This document shows, one piece after another, positions 45,674 through 57,372 of a stretch of 64,000 bases of DNA. The translations under genes and the position numbers were made by a program. The notes under the pieces were generated by a model that saw nothing but the letters and a program-made list of their open reading frames with translations, was not told the origin of the DNA and did no database searches. This DNA comes from Alistipes sp. (GTDB lineage Bacteria > Bacteroidota > Bacteroidia > Bacteroidales > Rikenellaceae), in assembly GCA_017937125.1 (NCBI GenBank), contig JAGBEH010000007.1, positions 186,001-250,000 of the forward strand, written 5' to 3'. Position 1 is the stretch's first letter. Every line of letters begins with the position of its first letter.

Positions 45674-47848
45674 ATGACACTTTTGAGATTCAAGATGGTG
45701 GATGCCGCGCTGAACCATCGCGCGGTCGAGGTGACTCCTCCTGCGGGACGCCCGTCCGATTACTTCGGAGACAAGGTTTTCGGCCGCAAGGCTATGCGCA
45801 AGTACCTCAATAAACAGACTTACGAGGCGCTTGTCGATACTATCGAGAACGGCACTCCGCTCACGCGCGAGGTTGCCGACGGCATAGCTTCGGGTATGCG
45901 GCAGTGGGCATTGGAGCACGGTGCCGACCATTATACCCACTGGTTCCAGCCGCTGACGGGCGGTACGGCCGAGAAGCACGACGCCTTTGCCGAGCCCGAC
46001 GGTCGCGGCGGCGTATTGGAGGAGTTTTCGGGCAAACTGCTTATCCAGCAGGAGCCGGATGCCTCGTCGTTCCCCAACGGCGGTATCCGCAATACGTTCG
46101 AGGCGCGCGGTTATTCGGCGTGGGACCCCACGTCGCCAGCATTCATCGTCGATACGACGTTGTGCATACCGACGGTTTTCATAGCCTATACGGGCGAGGC
46201 GCTCGACTACAAGGTGCCACTGCTGCGTTCGATTTCGGCCGTGGACAAGGCCGCAACCGAGGTCTGCCGCTATTTCGATAAGAATGTCAATCGGGTGATC
46301 TCGTATCTCGGTTGGGAGCAGGAATATTTTTTGGTCGATGAGAATCTGTGGGCTGCACGTCCCGACCTCGTGCTGACGGGGCGTACGCTTATGGGACACG
46401 AATCCGCCAAGAACCAGCAGCTCGAAGACCACTATTTCGGGGCCATACCGTTGCGTGTCATCGCCTTTATGAAGGATCTGGAGTACGAGTGCCTGAAACT
46501 CGGCATCCCTGTCAAGACGCGCCATAATGAGGTGGCACCCAATCAGTTCGAACTGGCTCCCGTTTACGAGGAGGTGAACCTCGCCAATGACCACAATCAG
46601 CTGCTGATGATTATTATGGACAAGGTCTCGCGCCGCCACCATTTCCGCGTGCTGCTTCACGAAAAGCCGTTCAAGGGCGTAAACGGCTCGGGCAAGCACA
46701 ACAACTGGTCGCTCGGCACCGATACGGGCGTCAATCTGTTGGGTCCCGGCCATACGGCTATCGAGAACTTGCAGTTCATAACGTTCCTCGTCAATGTCAT
46801 CTCGGCGGTTTACAAGCATAACGGTCTGCTCAAGGCATCGGTTATGAGCGCGACGAATGCCCACCGTCTCGGTGCCAACGAGGCTCCTCCCGCCATAATA
46901 TCTACTTTCCTGGGTGCGCAGGTGTCGGCCGTGCTCGACAAGCTCGAAGCGAGCCGCAGCGACGAGGACATACGTTTCGATGCCAAGAGCGTCTTTCGGA
47001 TGAGCGGCATTTCGCGTATCCCGAGCCTGTTCCTCGACAATACCGACCGCAACCGAACTTCTCCTTTCGCCTTTACGGGCAACAGGTTCGAGTTCCGCGC
47101 CGTCGGGTCGTCGGACAACTGTGCCGAAGCTATGATAGTGCTCAATTCGGCTGTCGCGAGCGAACTGGCCGAGTTCAAGCGCGTCGTGGATGCGAAAATC
47201 GAGGGCGGAATGAAGAAGGAGAAGGCCATTTACGAGGTTCTCAAGCATAAGATCAAGGAGTGCAAGGCCATCCGTTTCGACGGCAACGGCTACTCGGAGG
47301 AGTGGCGCGAGGAGGCTATGCGCCGCGGACTGGATTGTGAGACCTCTACGCCCGAGATTTTCAAGCGCTATCTCGATGCCGAGACCGTAAAGATGTTCGG
47401 CGACTTGGGCGTCTATACGGCCGTCGAACTCGAAGCCCGCACCGAAGTGAAGTGGGAGATGTATGTCAAGAAGATTCAGATCGAGGCGCGCGTATTGGGC
47501 GATTTGGCTATGAACCACATCGTGCCCATAGCCTCGAAATACGAAGCTATGCTGCTCGACAAGGCTTACAAGATGAAGGAGCTGGGCATACAGTCCACCT
47601 CCGACATCGACCTTATCAAACGCATACAGGACCATACGGCGGCCATACAGACTATGACTATCGAAATGATCGAGGCGCGCAAGGTGGCCAACCGCATCGA
47701 AAATATGTACGACAAGGCCGTCGCTTACCACGAGACTGTGGAGGTGTGCTTCGACGGTATCCGCAAGCACATCGACCGACTGGAGGAGGTTGTAGACGAC
47801 CAGTTGTGGACGCTGCCCAAATATCGGGAGCTGTTGTTCATCAAATAA
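45674..47848 (+). CDS. glnN: Glutamine synthetase type III
   Basis: A 724-residue enzyme of the large GSIII class. The family regions are visible: GADHYTHWFQPLTGGTAEKH, the metal-binding WEQEYFLVD, NEVAPNQFELAPVYEE and the ATP/phosphate site KGVNGSGKHNNWSLGTDTG. It forms glutamine from glutamate, ammonia and ATP in the cytoplasm as the main ammonium-assimilation step in Bacteroidales. It stands alone, divergent from mutA. A terminator follows at 47935-47970. Confidence 0.97.
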   Translation: MTLLRFKMVDAALNHRAVEVTPPAGRPSDYFGDKVFGRKAMRKYLNKQTYEALVDTIENGTPLTREVADGIASGMRQWALEHGADHYTHWFQPLTGGTAEKHDAFAEPDGRGGVLEEFSGKLLIQQEPDASSFPNGGIRNTFEARGYSAWDPTSPAFIVDTTLCIPTVFIAYTGEALDYKVPLLRSISAVDKAATEVCRYFDKNVNRVISYLGWEQEYFLVDENLWAARPDLVLTGRTLMGHESAKNQQLEDHYFGAIPLRVIAFMKDLEYECLKLGIPVKTRHNEVAPNQFELAPVYEEVNLANDHNQLLMIIMDKVSRRHHFRVLLHEKPFKGVNGSGKHNNWSLGTDTGVNLLGPGHTAIENLQFITFLVNVISAVYKHNGLLKASVMSATNAHRLGANEAPPAIISTFLGAQVSAVLDKLEASRSDEDIRFDAKSVFRMSGISRIPSLFLDNTDRNRTSPFAFTGNRFEFRAVGSSDNCAEAMIVLNSAVASELAEFKRVVDAKIEGGMKKEKAIYEVLKHKIKECKAIRFDGNGYSEEWREEAMRRGLDCETSTPEIFKRYLDAETVKMFGDLGVYTAVELEARTEVKWEMYVKKIQIEARVLGDLAMNHIVPIASKYEAMLLDKAYKMKELGIQSTSDIDLIKRIQDHTAAIQTMTIEMIEARKVANRIENMYDKAVAYHETVEVCFDGIRKHIDRLEEVVDDQLWTLPKYRELLFIK

Positions 47849-51148
<3,300 letters not shown>

Positions 51149-51198
51149 CGTATTCGTATGCGCCGAAAGAGTGTCGGATAAACTCCGACGATGAGAGT

Positions 51199-51230
51199 CG
51201 CCCCCGAGAGAAGAATATCTCTCGGGGGCG
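51199..51230 (+). terminator. Terminator after the beta-galactosidase gene
   Basis: CGCCCCCGAGAGA pairs exactly with TCTCTCGGGGGCG around AGAATA and is followed by AAATTTTG. Confidence 0.8.
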
Positions 51231-51334
51231 AAATTTTGTCTCGTAGCCTCCCGTGTCCGAGAAAAAATGCGATTTTCCTTTCTGCGCCGAAAACGCAAAT
51301 CGGCAACCGTCGGGGCGTGCATAATACCGCAATA

Positions 51335-51343
51335 CCCCCCCCC
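51335..51343. repeat. Nine-C tract
   Basis: It lies upstream of the promoter of the SusCD locus. No gene is present from 51149 to 51944. Confidence 0.9.
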
Positions 51344-51440
51344 GTTGCGTTTGGTCGTCTTTTTCTTTCCTTTTTGTCCGATAACGTGTGCGCATCTTCG
51401 GCTAACAGGTGCGTGATGAAAAGAAAAAGATGCCTCAAAT

Positions 51441-51471
51441 TTGTTTTTATATTATTTTATTTCTATATTTG
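51441..51471 (+). promoter_or_regulatory. Promoter of the phosphoesterase-SusCD locus
   Basis: TTG (51441-51443), 20 bases, TATATTTG (51464-51471): a full consensus. The start near 51478 leaves an unusually long leader of about 465 bases before the ATG at 51945. Confidence 0.7.
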
Positions 51472-51607
51472 TAGGTGATTCGATTATCGAGTCCTTGTGC
51501 ACAGTGAACCTCTACTTCAATATCGTATCAGATTCCTTGTCGGTATTCTTCGGGCGTAAGTACGCTTCCCGAGAGGTTCCCGTGCGTATGGCGGGATTGA
51601 AAAAATA

Positions 51608-51616
51608 CCCCCCCCC
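51608..51616. repeat. Nine-C tract in the leader
   Basis: It lies within the predicted 5' untranslated region of the SusCD locus, about 330 bases before the first ATG. Confidence 0.9.
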
Positions 51617-51734
51617 GAAATTTGCGAATTCGCTTTTAACTAACTGTTGCATAGCATATTATGTGCGTATGCACCGATTCTTTGCTAATCGGGGCATAGG
51701 CGTTTCGTGTCCGTATCCCGCAACTGCCGTTGTC

Positions 51735-51742
51735 GGGGGGGG
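51735..51742. repeat. Eight-G tract in the leader
   Basis: The third homopolymer of eight or more G/C within about 400 bases. A perfect palindrome, TCGCATGCGA, follows at 51793-51802. Confidence 0.9.
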
Positions 51743-51944
51743 CTTCGTCGTTGTCTCGACCAATCATAAACTAATCACAAATAAAACTTGAATCGCATGC
51801 GAAATTTTTCGAATCCATCCCGAGTCAGGCACCCTTACGATGCACCGTGTATTTCGTACACGTATTTTTTAACCGAAGCAGGTTTCTGCGTATCCGAAGA
51901 GACCGTTTACGAAGAAGAGACCGATTTCTAAAACACCGACGACT

Positions 51945-54089
51945 ATGAAAAAGATTCTTGTTTCTGCAAGTTGCGCGGTGCTTGCGTGCGCCGCTGCGGG
52001 CTGCGTCAAAGATGCAGCCATCGATAACGGTTCTTCCGCCGTCCCCGTCTCGGGGCGTATTACCGCGACTGTCGAATCGCCCGAAGTCGATTCCGATACC
52101 CGTACGGCCTTTAACGGCTCCGATATGTATATCCGCTGGGAGGAGGGCGACAAAATCGGCCTTTTCGGTTCCGAAAGCGGCAAGAATGTGCAGGCGACGC
52201 TCGACCCGTCTTTTGCCGGTGAATATATCGGCGAGTTCACGTATTCGGGCGGCGATGTCGCGGGCGATATCGTAGGCTACTATCCTTATCACAAGGACTC
52301 GGGTATGGACAGCGTAATGAAGCTTTTCCTTCCCGACGAACAGTATTTCCCGACGCTCGCCGATGCTGTCAGGGCGTGCATCCTGTGCGCCAAGGCCGAT
52401 GCCGACGGCAATTTCGAGTTTTTCAATACGTGCTCGATTTTGGAGGTGAAACTCAAGGGCTCGGACAAGCTTATGTCCGTGGATGTTATGCACCGCAGGG
52501 AGAGCCTTTCGGGATGGGGAGAAGTGGATATGACCACGTCCGACCGCCCCGTTTTCGTCCCGACCAAAAATCTTTCCGATACCCGCGGCCTGAGCTACGG
52601 CGGTGTACACGCCAATGTGAACGGGAAGATTACGCTCTCCGCAGAACCCGTTTCGCTGTTCTTCGTCGTTCCCGCGGGCGAATACGCGGCGGGCGATATT
52701 TACATTCAGGCCGTAACCGACGGATATGCGACCACTACGGTGTCGTCCGCGGTGCATACTCTGGAGCGCAACCACATAAAGCCTTTCAAGGCAATATCCG
52801 TCGCCCCGATGCAATACGGTGCGGTCGAGGATCTGAGTGCCGACGGGAAGGCCAACTGCTATGTCGTACGCCCGAGTTCCGAAACGAAGCACTATTCGTT
52901 CTCGATAAAGGATGTCGATGGCAATGATCTCATTTCGCATCCCGCTTACTCCGCGCAGGTCGCTTGGCAGACCTCCGATAATCTGGTAACGAATGTCTCG
53001 ACCGATATTGCCTCTAAGACCGTAACGTTTACCGTTCCGGGCGACAACGTACAGGGCAGTGCCCTTATTACGTTGAATACCTCGACCAATCGCGGTATTT
53101 TCTGGGCTTGGCATATCTGGATTTCGGATGTGGACGACCAGACGTGGGGTACGGCTCCGGTTACTATGATGGACCGCAATCTCGGCGCTATGTGGAAGCC
53201 TGCGAACGAGGACGAGGTCAAGGCTATGACCCCCGAAACGGCGGCTCTTACGGGCGGTTTCTTCTACCAGTGGGGACGCCCTGTTCCTTTCCCGATGATG
53301 AAAAAATGGAACGATACGAACAGTTGGGGCTACGAGGGATCGGCTTGGAAATCCAATACGCAGGAGGTGGTCATCAACCACTTCTACCGTTGGACGCAGG
53401 CGTTCGCCGGCAAGTCTATGACGGGCAATGTCGCCGATGCCAGATGGTGGCCTATGGCGTTCCTCAAGGATATCGAGGAGGGCAGCGCTACGCAGGATGC
53501 GTGGGCGCGCGACATCGTTACCCGTGGCGAAAACGCTACGTGGAGCACTGCGAAAAAGACCAAATACGACCCGTGTCCCGCAGGTTATCGCGTGCCTTCG
53601 ATCGACGAAGGCGTCTATTTGCGATGGGCCGACGGCCAGGCCGCATCCAAGGTTATGACTATGAAGCACAATCCGTCGGTTGCGGGCGGCGATGCCAAGA
53701 GCAGTTTCGGCGGCTACGCCGTAAACGGCGATAATTTCGTGTGGGTGCCCAAATCGGGACGCCGCGATTGCGGCAACAATACTGTCGCCGCGAAGAAACG
53801 TCTCGATGCGGTAGGACGCGGCTGGCTGAACGGATTTTACTACAATACGGGCAACGGCAATGCCATAACTACCGGCGAAGCGGTGATGTGGGTGTGCGCC
53901 GACGACGATATGTCCTCGTGGACGCATTACAAGACCACGACTTCGAATCCCTATCCGCTCTCGTCGGGCGATATATATCAGCGCTACTTGCTTATGGAGG
54001 CAGGCAATGTATGGGCCGAAAAGGATACGCGCAAGAAGATGTCAGTAGGTATGGCTCTGCCCGTACGTTGCGTGAAAATCGTGGAATAG
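51945..54089 (+). CDS. Fimbrillin-like lipoprotein with C-terminal Fib_succ_major-type domain
   Basis: A 714-residue lipoprotein (signal to the lipobox AAAGC, Cys20). Residues 35-290 resemble the fimbrillin N-terminal fold: SDTRTAFNGSDMYIRWEEGD, GLFGSESGKNVQ, then FFVVPAGEYAAGDI. The C-terminal half has features of the Fibrobacter-major-paralogue domain (MDRNLGAMW, FYQWGRPVPFP, DPCPAGYRVPS, and the closing ALPVRCVK). The protein is probably exposed on the cell surface. It opens the locus and has a relative at its other end (63173 onward). The role is unknown; capture or display of a ligand is more likely than a pilus subunit, because no pilus genes are seen. Confidence 0.8.
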   Translation: MKKILVSASCAVLACAAAGCVKDAAIDNGSSAVPVSGRITATVESPEVDSDTRTAFNGSDMYIRWEEGDKIGLFGSESGKNVQATLDPSFAGEYIGEFTYSGGDVAGDIVGYYPYHKDSGMDSVMKLFLPDEQYFPTLADAVRACILCAKADADGNFEFFNTCSILEVKLKGSDKLMSVDVMHRRESLSGWGEVDMTTSDRPVFVPTKNLSDTRGLSYGGVHANVNGKITLSAEPVSLFFVVPAGEYAAGDIYIQAVTDGYATTTVSSAVHTLERNHIKPFKAISVAPMQYGAVEDLSADGKANCYVVRPSSETKHYSFSIKDVDGNDLISHPAYSAQVAWQTSDNLVTNVSTDIASKTVTFTVPGDNVQGSALITLNTSTNRGIFWAWHIWISDVDDQTWGTAPVTMMDRNLGAMWKPANEDEVKAMTPETAALTGGFFYQWGRPVPFPMMKKWNDTNSWGYEGSAWKSNTQEVVINHFYRWTQAFAGKSMTGNVADARWWPMAFLKDIEEGSATQDAWARDIVTRGENATWSTAKKTKYDPCPAGYRVPSIDEGVYLRWADGQAASKVMTMKHNPSVAGGDAKSSFGGYAVNGDNFVWVPKSGRRDCGNNTVAAKKRLDAVGRGWLNGFYYNTGNGNAITTGEAVMWVCADDDMSSWTHYKTTTSNPYPLSSGDIYQRYLLMEAGNVWAEKDTRKKMSVGMALPVRCVKIVE

Positions 54090-54109
54090 TGGAATAACGG
54101 AGTATGGGT

Positions 54110-55753
54110 ATGAAACGCTTTTATGCGATTATGGCGGCCCTGTCTCTCCTTGTCGCTTGCGGCAAGGAGAGCGGCGGGACCGAGGATAACGGCGGTACGC
54201 AGGGTGGCGGCAGCGAGTCGTCCGAACTGTACGACAAGGAGGGTGCCACTGTCAAAGGCTATGTACGCTGCGGCGAAGACGGCGTAGCCGATGTCGTCGT
54301 TTCGGACGGCGTGAATGTCACCGCGACAGACTCTTTCGGGCGCTATTGGCTCCCGTCGGATGTCGCGTCTACGGATTTTATTATGATTTCGATACCTTCG
54401 GGCTACGAGGTCGCTTCGGACGGGACTTACTCGCTGCTGCCGATGTTTTATCGCACCTGCGACAAGAGCGCGAAGTCTGTGCAGAGGTTCGATTTCGAAT
54501 TGACGAAGGTCGATAACGACAATTATACGCTGCTCGTCTTCGCCGATATGCACCTGTCGGGGCGCGATCCGTCGAAGGAGAGTTTCTCGACATCGAACGA
54601 GCCGCTCGACTATACTCAGTATACTCAGCAGCTCGTGCCGAGCGCCAAGGCCTATGCCGCTAATATCTCTACGCCAGTCTACGGCATCAATCTGGGGGAT
54701 ATGACGCACTCGCAATACTGGTATTCGGCTAATGCTTCGTTCGAGCAGTATCTCGACGCATCCAAAGATCTCGGGTTTCAGATGTTCAACGTCATCGGCA
54801 ACCACGACCACGATCACAAGCGCAAGGACGATTACGGTGCGGGCGAGCGTTTTCGCAAGTGGCTCGGCCCTACCTACTACTCGTTCAACCTCGGCCGCCA
54901 GCACTACATCGCTCTCGACAATATGGTCTGCATCGACGGCGACAACCACACGAACTACGCGAAACTCGTCGATGATGTGCAGATGGAGTGGATGAAAAAG
55001 GACCTTGCGGCTATGGACCCGTCCGTCGAGGATGTCGTTATACTGTGCCACGTGGCGTTCGCTTCGTGGAAGACTTCGGGCGCTACGACCAATGTTTTGT
55101 ACAATAAGATGATGTCCAATTTCGACGAGCTGGCGTCGCTGCTGTCGAAATATAATGTCCGCATACTTTCGGGACACGCGCATTTTTCGCAGACGTTTCG
55201 CATCAACGAGCGTATGATCCAGCATACGCATCCTTCGATCTGCGGTACGTGGTGGTACGACCTGCTCTGCTGCGACGGCTCTCCAGCCGCCTACACGGCA
55301 TATCGTTTCGTCGGCAACAACTGCACGCGCCGTGCCGTGCCGTTCGGAAAGTACGCCAACCGCAAATATACCCTCTACGATACGGGCGTAACTACGCGTA
55401 CGGGTTATTGCGCTGTTGGCGAGACTCAGGCCGATGAAACTACGGGCTATGCCCCCGCCATACTTATCAACTGTTGGGAGTGGAGCCCCGAATGGACTTT
55501 CAAGGTCTTCGAAAACGGCGTCGATATGAGTTCGCGCGGCGAGATGGTTTGGCGCTGCGACCTCGACCACCGCCGTATGAGCCTCGAAGAGGGTATAGTG
55601 CCCTATTCGCGATATTCGTGGCTGAAGACGTACCGCAATCTGCATATGTTCCAGTACGCACCGTCCGACCCGTCGGCCAAAATCACCGTTACGGCTACCG
55701 ACGAGGACGGCAAGCCACGCTTCGTAATCGATAACATAACGCTTAAAAAATGA
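54110..55753 (+). CDS. Calcineurin-like metallophosphoesterase, lipoprotein
   Basis: 547 residues from Met 54110 (MKRFYAIMAALSLLVACGKE), with a lipobox; ATG 54104 adds two residues. An N-terminal beta-sandwich (GYVRCGEDGVADVVVSDGV) precedes the phosphoesterase core: DxH in FADMHLSG, GD in LGDMTHSQY, GNHDHDH, VILCHVAF and GHAHFSQ, the full set of metal ligands. A C-terminal domain (GTWWYDLLCCDGSPAAYT) completes the layout seen in envelope phosphoesterases. It should cleave phosphomono- or diesters outside the cytoplasm. The next gene, a paralogue, overlaps by four bases. Confidence 0.9.
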   Translation: MKRFYAIMAALSLLVACGKESGGTEDNGGTQGGGSESSELYDKEGATVKGYVRCGEDGVADVVVSDGVNVTATDSFGRYWLPSDVASTDFIMISIPSGYEVASDGTYSLLPMFYRTCDKSAKSVQRFDFELTKVDNDNYTLLVFADMHLSGRDPSKESFSTSNEPLDYTQYTQQLVPSAKAYAANISTPVYGINLGDMTHSQYWYSANASFEQYLDASKDLGFQMFNVIGNHDHDHKRKDDYGAGERFRKWLGPTYYSFNLGRQHYIALDNMVCIDGDNHTNYAKLVDDVQMEWMKKDLAAMDPSVEDVVILCHVAFASWKTSGATTNVLYNKMMSNFDELASLLSKYNVRILSGHAHFSQTFRINERMIQHTHPSICGTWWYDLLCCDGSPAAYTAYRFVGNNCTRRAVPFGKYANRKYTLYDTGVTTRTGYCAVGETQADETTGYAPAILINCWEWSPEWTFKVFENGVDMSSRGEMVWRCDLDHRRMSLEEGIVPYSRYSWLKTYRNLHMFQYAPSDPSAKITVTATDEDGKPRFVIDNITLKK

Positions 55754-57342
55754 GAAAATCCATCATATATCTGTTGTCTGCGGCCGCTGCCATTATATTT
55801 CAGCAGTCTTTTGCAGCGGTTGCCGGCGACAGGTCGGCCGATGCGGGCATCACTGTCGCGGGTTATGTCCGCTGCGAGGGCAGGGGCATAGCCGATGCCG
55901 TCGTTTCGGACGGCGTGAATGTCGTGAAAACCGACGCCGAGGGGTATTACGCCCTGCCGTCCGATATCGCTAAAACCGAATTCGTTATGCTCTCCACACC
56001 GCGCGGCTACGAGGTCGATGCCTACGACGGGTTCCTTCCCGCATTTTTCCGTGCCGTCGATAAGAGTGCCGCAGCGCCGCAGCGTTTCGATTTCGACCTG
56101 AAAAAGAGCGGTGACAACGACGAGTATGTCCTCGTGGTCGTTGCCGACGAACATGTCTCGGGGCGTGTTCTCGACGTGCCTGCCTACGGGGGTAAGGTCG
56201 TCGCTCCGACGGATTCGCTCCAGTACGAGGGCGTTTTCCTGCCCCGTCTGAAGGAGTATGTCGCATCCGCTCCTGCGGGCACCAAGTTCTACGGCCTTAA
56301 TCTAGGCGATATGACGCACTCGGAATATTGGTACCGCAATAAGGCGGATATGGATGCCTACATACGCTTGTCGAAAGATATACCTTTCAGTATGTACCAC
56401 TGCATCGGCAACCACGACCATTGCCACAAGTTCACCGACGACTACAATGCCGAAGCCGAATACCGCAAACATTTCGGCCCGACGTACTATTCGTTCAATC
56501 TCGGCAAGGTGCACTATGTCGTTCTCGACGATATGTTGTACCACGGCCGCAATACCTACGACCGCATCATCGCTCCCGAGCAGTTGGAGTGGCTCAAAAA
56601 GGATCTGGCCGCGCTCGATCCCGAGGTGAAAGAGCTGGTTTTGGCGGCGCACGTCCCTCTGACTATGAACGCCGCGACCTTCGAGGGATATAAACCGCTG
56701 CTCAACAATTGGAACGAACTGTATGCTGTCATTCGCGGTTACAATGTGCATATTCTCACGGGCGACTGGCACGCGTCGGCAACGGTGCTCGTCGATGAGA
56801 ATGTCACCGAATACGTCCATCCGGCCGTGTGCGGTACGTGGTGGTACCGCCTTGTCTGCACCGACGGTTCGCCATCCGCTTTCACGGAGTACAGGTTCGA
56901 TGCCGACGGACTCGTCTCGCGCCATACGGTTCCCGTCGAGGATATTTACGGATCGTGCCAGTATACGGTTTACAATAAGGGCGTTACGACGAATACGGGG
57001 CTCAAGGTCTCCGCTAAGGACGACCCGCAGGGCGGTTCTCCCGCAATCCTCGTTAATTTCTGGAACTATAATAATTCGTGGGATTTCGTCTGCAAGGAAA
57101 ACGGGCGCGAAGTCCGCGGCCGCGACGCTATGGTGCGCCTTTGCGACCTGCGGCACCGTGCATACGTCGATGCGGGCGTCGTCGAGGTCGAGCGCTATAA
57201 ATGGCTGCGTTCGAAATACGTCGCACATATGTTCCGCTACGTGCCTCTCGACCCTTCGGCCGAGATAGAAATCACAGCTACGGACTATCGCCACGGCGGG
57301 GCCGTCACGGTGGTGCGTACCCGTTGGGAACCTGAAAAATAA
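55750..57342 (+). CDS. Second metallophosphoesterase, with altered GHxH motif
   Basis: A 530-residue paralogue of the upstream gene, with the same three-domain layout and a signal peptide (MRKSIIYLLSAAAAIIFQQS) that ends without a lipobox, so it is probably soluble in the periplasm. Core motifs are DEH in VADEHVSG, LGDMTHSEY, GNHDHCH and LAAHVPL. The final motif reads GDWH instead of GHxH, so one usual metal-binding His is Asp. The start overlaps the stop of the first copy, and susC follows after 30 bases. The pair may split lipid-anchored and soluble steps of the same pathway. Confidence 0.9.
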   Translation: MRKSIIYLLSAAAAIIFQQSFAAVAGDRSADAGITVAGYVRCEGRGIADAVVSDGVNVVKTDAEGYYALPSDIAKTEFVMLSTPRGYEVDAYDGFLPAFFRAVDKSAAAPQRFDFDLKKSGDNDEYVLVVVADEHVSGRVLDVPAYGGKVVAPTDSLQYEGVFLPRLKEYVASAPAGTKFYGLNLGDMTHSEYWYRNKADMDAYIRLSKDIPFSMYHCIGNHDHCHKFTDDYNAEAEYRKHFGPTYYSFNLGKVHYVVLDDMLYHGRNTYDRIIAPEQLEWLKKDLAALDPEVKELVLAAHVPLTMNAATFEGYKPLLNNWNELYAVIRGYNVHILTGDWHASATVLVDENVTEYVHPAVCGTWWYRLVCTDGSPSAFTEYRFDADGLVSRHTVPVEDIYGSCQYTVYNKGVTTNTGLKVSAKDDPQGGSPAILVNFWNYNNSWDFVCKENGREVRGRDAMVRLCDLRHRAYVDAGVVEVERYKWLRSKYVAHMFRYVPLDPSAEIEITATDYRHGGAVTVVRTRWEPEK

Positions 57343-57372
57343 GTTATACTACTAATCCAAATCATCAACCAA

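Noticed and set aside
51441-51791. 116-residue frame in the leader of the SusCD locus
   Set aside because: It starts on the -33 element and reads through the C9 and G8 tracts as Pro and Gly runs; there is no family resemblance.
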